Notes under the pieces: generated by a model
The model's input: the letters and a program-made list of their open reading frames with translations, nothing else
Databases searched by the model: none
Told to the model about the DNA's origin: nothing
Part shown: in pieces, positions 22,408 to 32,660 of the stretch
Numbering within the stretch: the stretch's first letter is position 1
Layout: each line of letters begins with the position of its first letter
From: Shinisaurus crocodilurus
Lineage: Eukaryota; Chordata; Lepidosauria; Squamata; Shinisauridae
DNA length: 64,000 nt
NCBI GenBank assembly: GCA_021292165.1
Contig: CM037881.1
Span: forward strand, 4,836,001 to 4,900,000
Direction of reading: 5' to 3'
Translations under genes and position numbers: made by a program

Positions 22408-22546
22408 ACATGGAGGCAAATGTCTGTGGCAGGAAGTCTTTTTTCTATTCACATAGTCTCCCTGTGCGATTTAGAACCTTGATTCCCCAATTTCTAAATC
22501 GTGTGGGGAGGCTCCACCTCCCCAACGCAGACATTTGCCTCCAACC
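22408..22546. repeat. Imperfect hairpin element
   Basis: Outer arms GGAGGCAAATGTCTG near 22411 and CAGACATTTGCCTCC near 22528; inner arms GCGATTTAGAA near 22467 and TTCTAAATCG near 22492. Probably a small fold-back element. Confidence 0.6.
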
Positions 22547-22613
22547 GCTGGCTGGGGCATGCTGGGAGTTGTAGGCCAAAAAACATCTGGGGACCCAAGG
22601 TGGGAGAACACTG
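22547..22613. mobile_element. Half copy of the palindromic hAT element
   Basis: Only the right arm (from GCTGGCTGGGGCATGCTGGG to GAGAACACTG) is present; it abuts the hairpin element at 22408-22546. Confidence 0.85.
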
Positions 22614-22668
22614 CACAAAATGGAACAACCATGTAGAGGCAGCGTTCCTTCTCCACGATGTGCATCAT

Positions 22669-23340
22669 CAGGGCCGGATTAAGAGCATTATGGGCCTGGT
22701 GCTGAGGATTTTGGTGGGCCTTTTTATGGAAATAAATAAAATGAAGACGCAATTTTATATTAAAACAAATTAAATATTTTAATTACCATTAAAGTGCCAA
22801 AACTCAAAAACTCCTGCAGCTCATCAGTAAGGGTCTTCCCAATTTCCCCCAAATTTATTTATTAAAAAAGAAAAAGCAGCCACAACAAAAAGCCAGGAAG
22901 CTTTGCTTGACCAAGAATAATTGTGTTGTTCTTGTTGCTTTGTTTTTGTTTTTTTGTTAAACTAGCATTTGAACAATTGAGCTGCGAATCAGAAAGATCT
23001 TTTGCTCGAGGCTGGAGAGAGAGGTCCCTTCTAAATCTGAATATTACAGACCCTAGCAAGCCCCCCATGTGCTTCAAAGAAATGTAGTAACAGTTATTGA
23101 AATGCAAAAACCTACCGAAATGCTAATTTGAGAACAACAGTTCTTGCTAGGTCTTGCCTCAAGCCTGTAATGCAGATGTGCTTAGAACACCTTTCTAATC
23201 TTGAAAAAATCATTAATTATGCTGAATGATAATGATCAGAGCTAACTCAAATCGTGCCGCGCGTCCCTATATTGTGGGCCTCTTTTCTGTTATGGGCCTG
23301 GAGCTTCCGCTCCAATCGCCCCTATGTTAATCCGGCCCTG
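22669..23340. mobile_element. Non-autonomous hAT element, 672 bp
   Basis: Ends CAGGGCCGGATTAAGAGC and TTAATCCGGCCCTG are inverted repeats; perfect 8-bp target duplication TGCATCAT at 22661-22668 and 23341-23348. No transposase frame is visible. Confidence 0.92.
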
Positions 23341-24108
23341 TGCATCATGAATGGTGGGGGAAAGAGATCAACTCTGGAGCCCAGGAAAGCAACTGGGTCC
23401 TGAGAACAGTACAGTGGCTACCTTCAAAGCAGACACCTAACTTCTTGGAGCTAGCCCCGGCCGAGGAATATGGGAGACTGCAGGGCAGCACCAAGAAACA
23501 GGGACCCGAGGGGCAGAGGAGACATAACTGGCCATAAGGGAAGAGGGGCAGAAGGAAGGGCTGCGTTTTGTTGACAGGAGCGGGGTGGACCTAGGGAGGG
23601 AGCCTTGAAGCCGCCGGTGACGTTGTTGGATAGGAAGGTGAAAAGCCAGGACTGCCAGGGGGGGCTGCTGAATTTCTCATTGAGGCTGAAGTCAGTTAAC
23701 CAGCTTGGCTGAAAGTCTAGTCTATATTCATTTAGGAAAAAATATCCTTTGTAAAGAAGAAAAGGTGGCAAAATAACAATCTGGGAGAAGCACAACTATA
23801 GCTATGCCCTTCAAAAAACAGTTGTTGTCATTTCACACATTGGCCTGGTTCGCATATGATGCGAACCATGGTGTGGTTTGCCGAAATCTGGTTTGTCGGT
23901 GACCTGTAACTGGCTACAAACTGCAAAAAGAAGCCACGGTTTGTTGTTGGGTTATGAAGTCTGGCTTGCTTAACCATGGCTTGCTGTGATGTCTGAATCC
24001 CGAGCCGTGCCTTATCCGGGGCCCATCTGCTGGCCTCTGGTTTTCATGGATAACACCTATACATAAAGACAGGAAGGTGGGGAGGAAAATGGGAACTTTT
24101 TTGCTTAC
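23341..24108 (-). other. TRPC4 intron segment with an old DNA-element remnant
   Basis: Near 23844-24000 there is an old element resembling the GGNCTGGTTCGCA-terminated reptile elements (compare 27273-27590). The remainder shows nothing recognisable. Confidence 0.5.
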
Positions 24109-24303
24109 CCCAATTGTTCCAAAACTTTCAGGTTTCTTCCTAATTTTTTTCCTGCACAGTTGTCTCCACAGCCATCTGATCAGGTACCAGAGAGACTTTG
24201 GACTTGGTATGACATTGAAAGGAGTGGGCAGAGTTCCTCCTTCTTCAAAGTAACTCATCCAAAGTTTTGTTCGAGCAAATTTCCATTCAATGTCTGCATG
24301 ATC
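24109..24303 (-). CDS. TRPC4: TRPC4 coding exon (fifth visible): TRP helix and TRP box
   Basis: This exon is 195 bases, 65 codons, phase 0 at both ends, between acceptor TATTCAG and donor GTAAGC. It begins [15 protein letters not shown], in which EWKFAR is the TRP box that couples S6 to the cytoplasmic domain. It continues [20 protein letters not shown], then a basic, tryptophan-rich stretch ending [10 protein letters not shown]. The form [20 protein letters not shown] and the ending PESFGTIG fit TRPC4 rather than TRPC5, whose linker diverges strongly here as I remember it. This exon and the two after it fix the identity of the gene. Confidence 0.96.
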
Positions 24304-24507
24304 CTGAATACAGGAAACATGAAAACTTAATTTTCATTTCTGGAGAGGTCTGCCAAACTTCCCCTCTTCCCGTTTTCAGAATGCATGTTGAAAACCTTTC
24401 TTTTCCATTAGGTATTTTATTATTTGATCTATACTGTTCTGTGCTATCTCCTTTGGTTTTAATGCTGCTGTGCTCTCTGTTTGCTTTCTGTGATCTTTCG
24501 TCAGTAT

Positions 24508-24584
24508 TTTAAACCCTGCTTAAAAAAAGAATCCAAAGTAGCTTGTAAGCTGCTTTGGATTCTTTTTTTAAAGCAGGGTTTAAA
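24508..24584. repeat. Long hairpin palindrome
   Basis: Arms TTTAAACCCTGCTTAAAAAA plus gaatccaaag and their reverse complement, with about four central bases. About 36-base arms with two or three mismatches. Confidence 0.9.
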
Positions 24585-24860
24585 TAATTAAAATAAAATT
24601 CAGTGTTGTGTTGTATCCAATATGGTTCTTCTGCCAACGGAACAGACACAGCTGGCAGATCAAATCCCCACTCCCGCTGGCAGCCCCCCCAAATCTGAAG
24701 CAGATTTGGGAGGCTGTGCAGGGAAACTCCCATTGTGCAAACAGACATCTACACGCCCAATGTTGGATTTAGCTCAATAATAAGGCAATAAATCTTAAAA
24801 CTGACAAGAGGAAAGGAAGCTTTAGATCAATTGTAACTGAAATTTAACAATGATCTAAGG

Positions 24861-25149
24861 CAGTGTTCTCCAACCTTGGGTCCCCAGATGTGTTTGGCCT
24901 ACAACTCCCAGCATGCCCCAGCCAGCTACGCTGGCTGGGGCATGCTGGGAGTTGTAGGCCAAACCAGGGCTTTTTTTCTGGTGGAACTCACCGGAACTGA
25001 GTTCCAGCACCTTTTCTTCTATTAATTGCATTACAATTTAATCGCCATCTACTCCCGAGGAAATGTAATCCAAGAGTTCCGGTACCTTTTTCTCCAGAAA
25101 AAAAGCACTGGGCCAAACACATCTGGGGACCCAAGGTTGGAGAGCCCTG
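24861..25149. mobile_element. Palindromic hAT miniature element, copy 5, interrupted
   Basis: Target duplication ATCTAAGG at 24853-24860 and 25150-25157. The right arm carries an inserted 146-bp hAT element (24965-25110) with its own duplication. Confidence 0.95.
24965..25110 (+). mobile_element. hAT miniature element, 146-bp family, copy 3 (nested)
   Basis: Perfect target duplication GGCCAAAC at 24957-24964 and 25111-25118, inside the palindromic element. It proves that the 146-bp family moved after that palindrome inserted. Confidence 0.96.
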
Positions 25150-25236
25150 ATCTAAGGTGCAGCTAAAATGTATTGTGAAATCACAGCTTTTTGTGTTAAC
25201 GAATTTAAACCCAAGGTGGGCTACTCCCCACCAGCT

Positions 25237-25322
25237 CATGTCAGATTGTCTTAGAAAATAAGCCCAGCTATTTCCCCCAAACTGGAAACGGGTCATCTTA
25301 TTTTCCAAGCCAATCTGACATG
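25237..25322. repeat. Inverted repeat, 26-base arms
   Basis: CATGTCAGATTGTCTTAGAA... pairs with ...TTCCAAGCCAATCTGACATG across a loop of about 35 bases. Confidence 0.85.
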
Positions 25323-25997
25323 ATCTAAGGGGGGGGGGACGGGAGAGGCGCCAACTGTGTGTGAAAAACTCCCCTCCTACCCAGTTAGCCCGCAAACCCC
25401 AAAGGTCCCTTCCTGTCAAGACACCCAATCTCCAACCTCCCTTCCCTTTTCAAGATTAATTAGTGGACAAAACGGTGGGGGGAGGTTTGGGCCCTTCCTG
25501 CTTCCCTCTCCAATGTCCTGGTGTATTGCGATGTGCCACAAAAAGGCCTGGTGGCCCCTGGGAGATGTGATCTTCCCGGGGACGTCTGCAATGGCAATAA
25601 ACAATCTTGAAACGGGGAGAGGAAGGCAAGAAGATTGCGGGGCGGCTGGCGTGGAGGTTGCTTGTGAGAGAAGCCACAAATGCCTCTCTGGCTCAGGCGT
25701 GAAAGGGAGCATTGCGTGCCTCCAAAGCTCGTATGTGGGCTCTTGAGCCCAATGAGCTTCACCTCCAGTGCCGGCTCTGACTCTAACCATGAGCTCCAAG
25801 AGGCACTCTTCCAATCTTCCAGTCTCTCCAAGGCAGCAGAGAGCAGTGACAAATGGGGAACATGCGATTTATTCTAGCCCAAGGATAATTGTCATGTTGT
25901 CATGAAGGAGCCATACTCACTGCTTAATAACACCGTGGCTGCATGGAACATTTATTTTACTGTACAAATCTGAATTAGGGGGGGGCACAGGTTTGTA
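25323..25997. other. TRPC4 intron segment
   Basis: Long open frames exist on both strands but they overlap each other, resemble no protein family I know, and lack splice-site support. I regard the stretch as non-coding. Confidence 0.5.
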
Positions 25998-26232
25998 GGT
26001 CTCCCCAGTGACCTCCGCCACGCCCCCTCTCTGCTGAGCTTCCGCCGCTCACTAAAAAACTTGGCTGTTCAGGCGGAAATATGGGGTGGGTTAAGATTTT
26101 AAAATTTTATACTGTTTTAAATGTATTTTATCCTGTTTTTATCTTAATGTACATCGCCCAGGGTGGCCGGTTTGCCGGCCAGATGGGCGATAAATACGGT
26201 AAATGCAAATAATAAATAAATAAATAAATAAA
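25998..26232 (+). mobile_element. L2-type LINE 3' end
   Basis: Carries CTGAGCTTCCGCCGCTCACT, GGCGGAAATATGGGGTGGGT and CATCGCCCAGGGTGGCCGG, then a TAAA tail. Confidence 0.85.
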
Positions 26233-26566
26233 TTAGGACCCTTCCCAGTGAGTGCAAATGGGGATGAGACGCCGCTGCAGAGCTATTTCCACCCATTCTA
26301 TACTTATGTCCAGTTGCCACCATCACGTGTGCTGTCCTAGAACCTAGAAAGTCCACCTATGCAGCAGATCTGCATTCAGGGTTCAGGTCTGGATTTCAAT
26401 GAGTTACCTGCCCCGCTAGAACAGCGACCTTTAACTGTGTCTGCTGCTCTGTCTTGCCAGCCAGAAGCAGTGCATGCCAGCCACACACGACACGCACTCA
26501 CCCTAAATTTGTCCGGGAAAAGTCCTGGTGGAGGAATGTGATGCTGGGAGTGTACAACTCCAGGCC

Positions 26567-26728
26567 TGTGGCTCACGCCGGCTCAGCTTGTCTGAGTGTG
26601 GAAAGCTAAGCAGGGTCAAGCCTGGTTGTTACTTGGATGGGAGACCCCCTCCTCTAGTTTCCTGCACTGAGCAAGGGGTTAGACTCGATGGCCTTGGAGG
26701 CCCCTTCCAACTCTATGATCTATGAAAT
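26567..26728 (+). mobile_element. 5S-rRNA-derived SINE, copy 4
   Basis: 5S-like head from about 26576 to 26650 and CR1-like tail ending near 26728. Confidence 0.9.
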
Positions 26729-26984
26729 AATAAGTACTTCCCAGAGAGGCCTTTCTATAGCTGATGCCATCTCAGGAGTGCTTAGGACTGCAGGGGTGCT
26801 CATGGAGCTGCTCATAGCGTAACTGTTGCTTGCTGAGGTTGGCTCCCCATCCGGCAGGAGGGCCCCTCGGCTCTCTGTCCGTCCCGTCCCCCCACTGCCT
26901 GCATATGAAGGGTCCCAGATCCATCCCTGAATTCGACCTGAGGCAGAAGTCAGCAGGAGTGGTCATCCTTAGCAACGTATACAG

Positions 26985-27056
26985 CAGTGTCCTCCAACCC
27001 TGGGTCCCCAGATGTTTTTGGCCTACAACTCCCAGCATGCCCCAGCCAGCTACGCT
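26985..27056. mobile_element. Half copy of the palindromic hAT element
   Basis: Left arm only (CAGTGTCCTCCAACCCTGGG to AGCCAGCTACGCT), joined directly to the unclassified repeat at 27054. Confidence 0.85.
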
Positions 27057-27180
27057 CTCTAAATAGGTGCGCATCTCCCCAAAAGAATCAAGAGTTCCAG
27101 TGTCAAAATCAAGCAAAGTCCACAAGCAGAAGCTTAGATTCTTGCCTACTCTTGTGAATGGGTTTCCCCTATAATGGATC
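27054..27180 (-). repeat. Unclassified interspersed repeat, copy 2
   Basis: Inverted relative to 20990-21150; about 90 percent identical by eye. Confidence 0.7.
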
Positions 27181-27272
27181 CTCCACTTTGGCATAATTTG
27201 GCATGTTTTAGAAACTGGAACTCGCAGCTGGCAGGGATTTCTTTACCAGGGGCTCAACATTGGCTAAGATCT

Positions 27273-27590
27273 GGACCTAGTTCGCACGTCATGACTACCA
27301 ACGGACTGTTAATCCATGAGTAGTCGTGAATGGAGCAGACTGAGCAGCATTCTGGCTCCTGCCCACTCCTGCTGAGCTAAGCAACCCAGGGGTGCTCTGT
27401 TTATGGTGATGTGTGAACCCAGGATTGTGAGTTGTTGGAGGAGGTACAACCCAGAGCTGGAACCCATGGTTTAACCCATGCAGGGGAAGCAATCGGGTGA
27501 CAAGAACTAGCATGCTTGCTCACTTCCACTTCATTCACAACAACCCATGATCTGATAAACCATGGGCTGCTGTGATGTGCAAACTAGGTC
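27273..27590. mobile_element. Miniature DNA element with GACCTAGTTCGCAC termini
   Basis: Left end GGACCTAGTTCGCACGTCAT and right end GTGATGTGCAAACTAGGTC are inverted repeats. Target duplication not clear. Confidence 0.65.
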
Positions 27591-27784
27591 ATAGAGTGTT
27601 GGGTGTTACATGTCTAAATTGGTGTGTGAAACAGGCTTATTGAGTTCTGCACTTGCTAAAGAATTAGTCGTGCTGGAACATTCCGGTGATTTCTGCTTCT
27701 TTAGAGGCCTGAACATATCCAAAAGAACCTAATCTTGTAAGCATGCAGGGCTTATTATTTTGCAGAAAACTGGAATTTTGGTCA

Positions 27785-28060
<276 letters not shown>

Positions 28061-28221
28061 TCATAGTTAAAACTGCATTCCAGGTATATTTGCCTGGGTC
28101 GCGTACGTATATGGACAAAGTCTTGAAGGAAACAGAAATATTGTTTTTACATGGCATATCCTCCCCAGAACTTTGACTAAAACCTTTAAACTTAAAACAT
28201 CAAATGAAGCATTTAAGTGAA

Positions 28222-28476
28222 ATTTTATTTATTTATTTATTTATTTATTTATTACATTTATACCCCGCCTTTTTTCCTGCAAGGAACCCAAGGCGGCTTA
28301 CATAATCCTCCTCCTCTCCATTTTACCCTCACAACAACCCTGTGAGGTAGGTTAGGCTGAGAGTCAGTGACTGGCCCAAAGTCACCCAGTGAGTTTCATG
28401 GCCGAGTGGAGATTTGAACCCGGATCTCCCGAGTCCCAGTCCAACCCTCTAACCACTACGCCGGCCACACTGGCTC
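28222..28476 (-). mobile_element. Sauria-type SINE, nearly full
   Basis: Complete body from the tRNA-derived head (near 28476) to the TATAAATGTAATAAATAAAT tail (from 28222). Same orientation as TRPC4. Confidence 0.92.
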
Positions 28477-28479
28477 TAA

Positions 28480-28870
28480 ATTAAGTTAGAGTGGCCAATT
28501 CTATGCTATGTTCATTAGGATCCCAGCACTTGAACTCTTGTTCCCTTGCAAAGTCCCAATAGAATTTAAAGGGCTTTTTGAGGGCAGGGAAGTATATATT
28601 AAAAATAATTCTACCCCCTTTTTCAGGATACATGCCTTCACAAGGTGGCTTACAAAAAGATTTAACACACATAAAGCATCGTAAACACAAAACAATGACG
28701 AACAAATTAGAATTTCAGTACCACCATTCATTCAAACCATGAACAGTATAAAAAATTGCCAAACACCACACATGAACCAAACGAAGACTGAAAAGACCCG
28801 TCCGGGGTCTCTGGTAATCCAGCTGATCTTACCGGTAGTGAAGAGGGAGGGCAGGTCACCTATACTATAG
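28480..28870 (-). other. TRPC4 intron segment
   Basis: Nothing recognised. Confidence 0.5.
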
Positions 28871-29005
28871 CAGTGTTCTCCAACCTTGGGTCCCCAGATG
28901 TTTTTGGCCTACAACTCCCAGCATGCCCCAGCCAGCTACGCTGGCTGGGGCATGCTGGGAGTTGTAGGCCAAAAACATCTGCGGGTCCAAGGTTGGAGAA
29001 CACTG
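28871..29005. mobile_element. Palindromic hAT miniature element, copy 6
   Basis: 135-bp palindrome; flanks TACTATAG and AACTAGAA give no clear duplication. One mismatch cluster near 28981. Confidence 0.9.
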
Positions 29006-29909
29006 AACTAGAAGTTCTTCCCTTCTCACTTACATGTGCCTCAGCATCATCATGCTTTGTATTATACACACACACACACACACACACACACCTGTCAGCA
29101 GCCAATTAAGTTGTTGTGGAGGCAGGAAAATGCATAGGACGATGACATCAGAATATATGTTACAGAGGAGGGTAAGAAGATGACATAATAATGCTGCCAC
29201 TTTTGAATGGCAGCGCCGTGCTTATCATAATGTCTAATTATTCCACCCTATTTCTCCTACTGAATGTCCCACCTTAAACTGTTGAAACTGAAGCTGGGAT
29301 ATCGGGTCCTTCCTTTCCACGTTTCCAGCCCTTCGGCACTGCTGCTGCTCCTGCTGCAGCAATGCTCTTCTACAATGCAGCTGACCGTGGTATTAAAATT
29401 GTGATTCCAGGCAGCACTCAATATAGCACTATATCCCACCCCACCCCCCCATAACAATCTCTCAATAATTATCCCCACAGGCAGGATTATAACTGCGTTT
29501 ACTCAGAAGTAAGACTGAGCTGAACATTCTCACTTGAGAACTACTACTTTAAATATTGGAGCTAGATAGATTGTTTATAGATTATATTGGAGGGTTTTTT
29601 TGGTGGTGGTGGGGGAGGCCATTGAAATAGTGCCTTCACTTTTTGGGTGACCATGATCTCCCCTCCACCCCCACAAGCATCTCTGCATACTATGTCATGA
29701 CCTACCGTCTCGCCAGTGGGGCTCCTGGAGGAAAATCATGGTGCAGCCCTTCAAAGTGTCTCGCCACAGTTTCCCCTCCAGAAGCCCCTTCCATGCAATG
29801 CTGTGTCGTGATGGAGCACCCCTGTGTTCCTGGGGGGAAATTTGCGCCCACTGGCTGGCTGGCAGCGGCCAAGAAAAAAGTCTGCTGGGGTTAAGTTTTT
29901 TTTAATTTA
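29006..29909 (-). other. TRPC4 intron segment
   Basis: Contains a CA repeat at 29066-29091. Otherwise nothing recognised. Confidence 0.5.
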
Positions 29910-30163
29910 CAGTCATGCCTTGGATTGAGAGCACATTTCATTCCGGAAGCGTGCTTGTAATCCAAAACACTCTTATATCAAAACGAAATCCCCCCAAAAA
30001 AATTTGTACAGAGATTTTTAATTTAAGCCGTACTACAGTACTTGTATTGCAAGACGTCGCTTGTATAACAAGTCAAAAATAAATAAATAAATAAATATTT
30101 AAAAATTTGCTTGTCTTGCAAAACGCTCTCAAACCAAGTTACTTGCAATCCAAGGTATTGCTG
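29910..30163 (+). mobile_element. Tigger-like miniature element, copy 2
   Basis: Flanked by TA on both sides; ends CAGTCATGCCTTGG and CCAAGGTATTGCTG. Confidence 0.8.
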
Positions 30164-30167
30164 TACT

Positions 30168-30402
30168 TATATTTATTTATGATATTTATACCCCCACCTT
30201 TTTTCCTTCAAGGAACCCAAGGCGGCTTACATAATCCTCCTCCTCCTCTCCACTTTATCCTCACAACAACCCTGTGAGGTAGTTTAGGCTGAGAGGCAGT
30301 GACTGGCCCAAAGTCACCCAGTGAGTTTCATGGCCGAGCGGGGACTAGAACCTGGATCTCCCGAGTCCCAGTCCGACACTCTCACCACTACGCCACACTG
30401 GC
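30168..30402 (-). mobile_element. Sauria-type SINE, nearly full
   Basis: Head with CTACGCCACACTGG (minus strand: box A region) and B box; inserted next to the Tigger-like element. Confidence 0.92.
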
Positions 30403-30404
30403 AG

Positions 30405-30845
30405 CAATCCTGGCACCTCCTTTCCACCCCCCTCCAATGGAATGAATGGTGACTAAGCTGTAGAAATTCCATGAACAGAAGACATGTACTCCCTGTTCCT
30501 CTGCAACACTGTTGTGTCCAAAGGCACCCTCATTCATCACCTGCACAATGCATCATGACATTTTAGTTCATTTGCATTATCTAGAGAATGACCTATATAA
30601 TCTTAGCCTCCAGGCACTTCTGATGTAGCTCAGTTCACATTATTACTGTTGTCACATCATTATTTAACTATAACTTTTAGTATTAAGTAAGTTAACTTCT
30701 TGTAGTTCACGTTTCCTTAAAATTATTTCAATTCTCCAGACAATTCTCTAGCAAGAAATCAATATACAGGTAAATAGAACAGTGCGTAATATTTTAAAAA
30801 ATGCTGATAGAGGTATAGGTATAAATATATGAACTGCTCACTTAC
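30405..30845 (-). other. TRPC4 intron segment
   Basis: No repeat recognised; ordinary intron next to the donor of the third visible exon. Confidence 0.55.
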
Positions 30846-31159
30846 GTTGAAAATGCATTGTTTTGGTTTTCACACCGTATCCCTTTGCAGCGATTGGGTT
30901 CAGTCGTTTCATAATAGAAATATAGCTGGTTAAGTCCATTTGCAAAAGCTAGCAGCACAAGACAGTAGATGAACAGAAACTTTAAGATGTCCAGTAACAT
31001 TCTTCCAAGAGAGATCTGTAGTGGTCCCAGGTGAGAATTTGCAGTGAATAATGAGATCAGGCGCAGAGAACTAAAGATGTTTGCAATAGCAAACAGTGCC
31101 TCAGCCACCAATGTTGGGTGCCACATATCCCAGCTCTGTCTCGGGAGCAGCCCGCTGTA
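30846..31159 (-). CDS. TRPC4: TRPC4 coding exon (third visible): S4-S5 and outer pore loop
   Basis: This 314-base exon follows acceptor TTTTCAG in phase 0 and ends before GTAAGTG after two bases of a threonine codon. It encodes [20 protein letters not shown], the S4-S5 linker with [14 protein letters not shown], the S5 helix ([20 protein letters not shown]), and the start of the extracellular pore loop. The CKGIRC pair in that loop corresponds to the disulfide-forming cysteines known in TRPC4/5. The loop segment before the first cysteine (YYETTEPNR) differs from the mammalian TRPC4 sequence I remember and looks partly TRPC5-like. A CR1 retrotransposon with an open reading frame ends about 105 bases upstream of the acceptor. 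Confidence 0.96.
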
Positions 31160-31311
31160 CTGAAAACAAAAGAGTTGAGTTAACATTAACAGCGTTTTTC
31201 CCCCTAATCCAAAGGCCATTTTTATCTTGCAATTACTTTTATTTTTATGGATTTCAGTAAGACCCCAGTCATAGAATCATAGAAAAGTAGAGTTGGAAGG
31301 GGCCTACAAGG

Positions 31312-31593
31312 TTGCTTCTTGTTCCTTTTGAACAAGTTATACCCTTCAATTGCTGTATTCCAGTCATGGGAGTCATCCCACCAGGTTTCAGTTATCCCTA
31401 TCAAGTCGTACTTGCCCTCATGTATCAAGAGTTCAAGTTCGTCTTGTTTGTTGCCCATACTATGGGCATTAGTATAGAGACATCGAAGACTATGTGCTTT
31501 ATAGTCCGACTTTCCCCCTACATTTTGTGGTAGACTATCGATGGGCACCGTTGGAGCTGTTCTCTCCATTGTGGCATAGAGGCCTTCTTCCAT
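31312..31593 (-). pseudogene. CR1 ORF2 amino-terminal fragment (endonuclease start)
   Basis: Begins with a short leader and reads RCLYTNAHSMGNKQDELELL and DLIGITETWWDDSHDWN, the first conserved blocks of the AP-type endonuclease, including the asparagine of TNA and the glutamate of ITETWW. The rest of the endonuclease and the whole reverse transcriptase have been deleted; the reading frame runs on into 3'UTR sequence. Confidence 0.9.
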
Positions 31594-31631
31594 TGGTACC
31601 CCCGAGTTTATGTCTCCCTCCCCTGTTGGAT

Positions 31632-32660
31632 TCAGTTTAAAGCCCTCCTGATTAAGTTCCTCATGCTGTGGCCAAACACATTCTTCCCAGTCCTTGTGAA
31701 GTGCAATCCATCCTTTGCCAGAAGTCCATCTTCTAGGAAGTGTAGCCCGTGGTCCCAGAATCCAAATCCCTCATGTCGGCACCACCTTCGTAGCCAGTCA
31801 TTCACTCTGAGTATTTTTCTTTCCCTTTCTATGCCTCTTCCAAGTACTGGAAGGATGGATGAGAAAACTATCTGGGCCCCGAAGTTCTTGAGTTCCCTTC
31901 CCAGCTCTTCAAAGTCTGCTGTGATTTCTTTGTAACTCCACTTGGCAGTATCATTTGTACCCACGTGGAAGAGAAGAAAGGGGTATGTGTCGGTGGGCTG
32001 CATGAGCCTCGGCAGCTGCTCTGACACATCCTTAATCCGTGCCCCGGGGAGACAGCACACCTGGCGAGTCCATGGGTCTTCGCGACATACTTTGGCTTCG
32101 ATCCCCCGCAGGAGGGAGTCTCCCACTATGAGTACTCTTCTCTTCCTCTTGCTGTAGGCCTTGGTTTGATTGCCTCCACTTGACTGACCCTCAGCCTCTT
32201 GCTCGCTGTCACGTTGGGTGCCCGGTAATCCGTCCTCTGCAGGCTGTCCTCTGCTCTCGTCCTCAAGTACATGGAAGCGGTTCCATAGCTCCACTGCTTC
32301 CACAGGCGCAGAATGTCTTCTAGTTCTTCTGCTCCTAACAGTCACCCTTTTCCAGGGAGTTCCCCCTGCGTTATTTTCCCTTGCTTCTGCAGTCTCCGAC
32401 TCCGCCTCATCCTGAAGTTGCCCTTCTGGCTCCTGTACTGTGCTTTGGTGCTGTAGATCCACCGTTCTGTCTAAGAACTCCTCGCTTTCTCTTATGCTCC
32501 TGAGGGTTGACACTTGCTGCTCCAGTCCTCTGACCTTTTCTTCCAACAGCGTAACCAGCTTGCACTTGTTGCACGTGTAGGCCATGTTGATCTCCGGCAG
32601 GAAAACAAACATTGCACACCCCTTGCAGGTCACCACCACTGCTGAGTCCTTTCCTTCCAT
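31632..32660 (-). CDS. CR1 ORF1 protein with SGNH/GDSL esterase domain
   Basis: 342 codons without a break. The amino part has a cysteine-rich motif (CKGCAMFVF...YTCNKCK) followed by a coiled-coil-like stretch (LLEEKVRGLEQQVSTL). A basic linker leads to an esterase domain: block I IVGDSLLRGIE around residue 180 with the catalytic serine, an oxyanion glycine in LPGARIKDV, block III FHVGTNDTA with the asparagine, and block V KDGLHFTRTG with aspartate and histidine. All catalytic residues of the SGNH family are in place. CR1 ORF1 proteins are known to have this esterase and to bind nucleic acid for retrotransposition. Length agrees with other CR1 ORF1 proteins. Start chosen at the first ATG, four residues before a conserved acidic patch. 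An intact frame indicates a recent insertion. Confidence 0.93.
   Translation of the reverse strand: MEGKDSAVVVTCKGCAMFVFLPEINMAYTCNKCKLVTLLEEKVRGLEQQVSTLRSIRESEEFLDRTVDLQHQSTVQEPEGQLQDEAESETAEARENNAGGTPWKRVTVRSRRTRRHSAPVEAVELWNRFHVLEDESRGQPAEDGLPGTQRDSEQEAEGQSSGGNQTKAYSKRKRRVLIVGDSLLRGIEAKVCREDPWTRQVCCLPGARIKDVSEQLPRLMQPTDTYPFLLFHVGTNDTAKWSYKEITADFEELGRELKNFGAQIVFSSILPVLGRGIERERKILRVNDWLRRWCRHEGFGFWDHGLHFLEDGLLAKDGLHFTRTGKNVFGHSMRNLIRRALN

Noticed and set aside
25357..25852. Overlapping long frames on both strands
   Set aside because: No recognisable motif, no splice-site support, and frames in several phases overlap; probably due to base composition.
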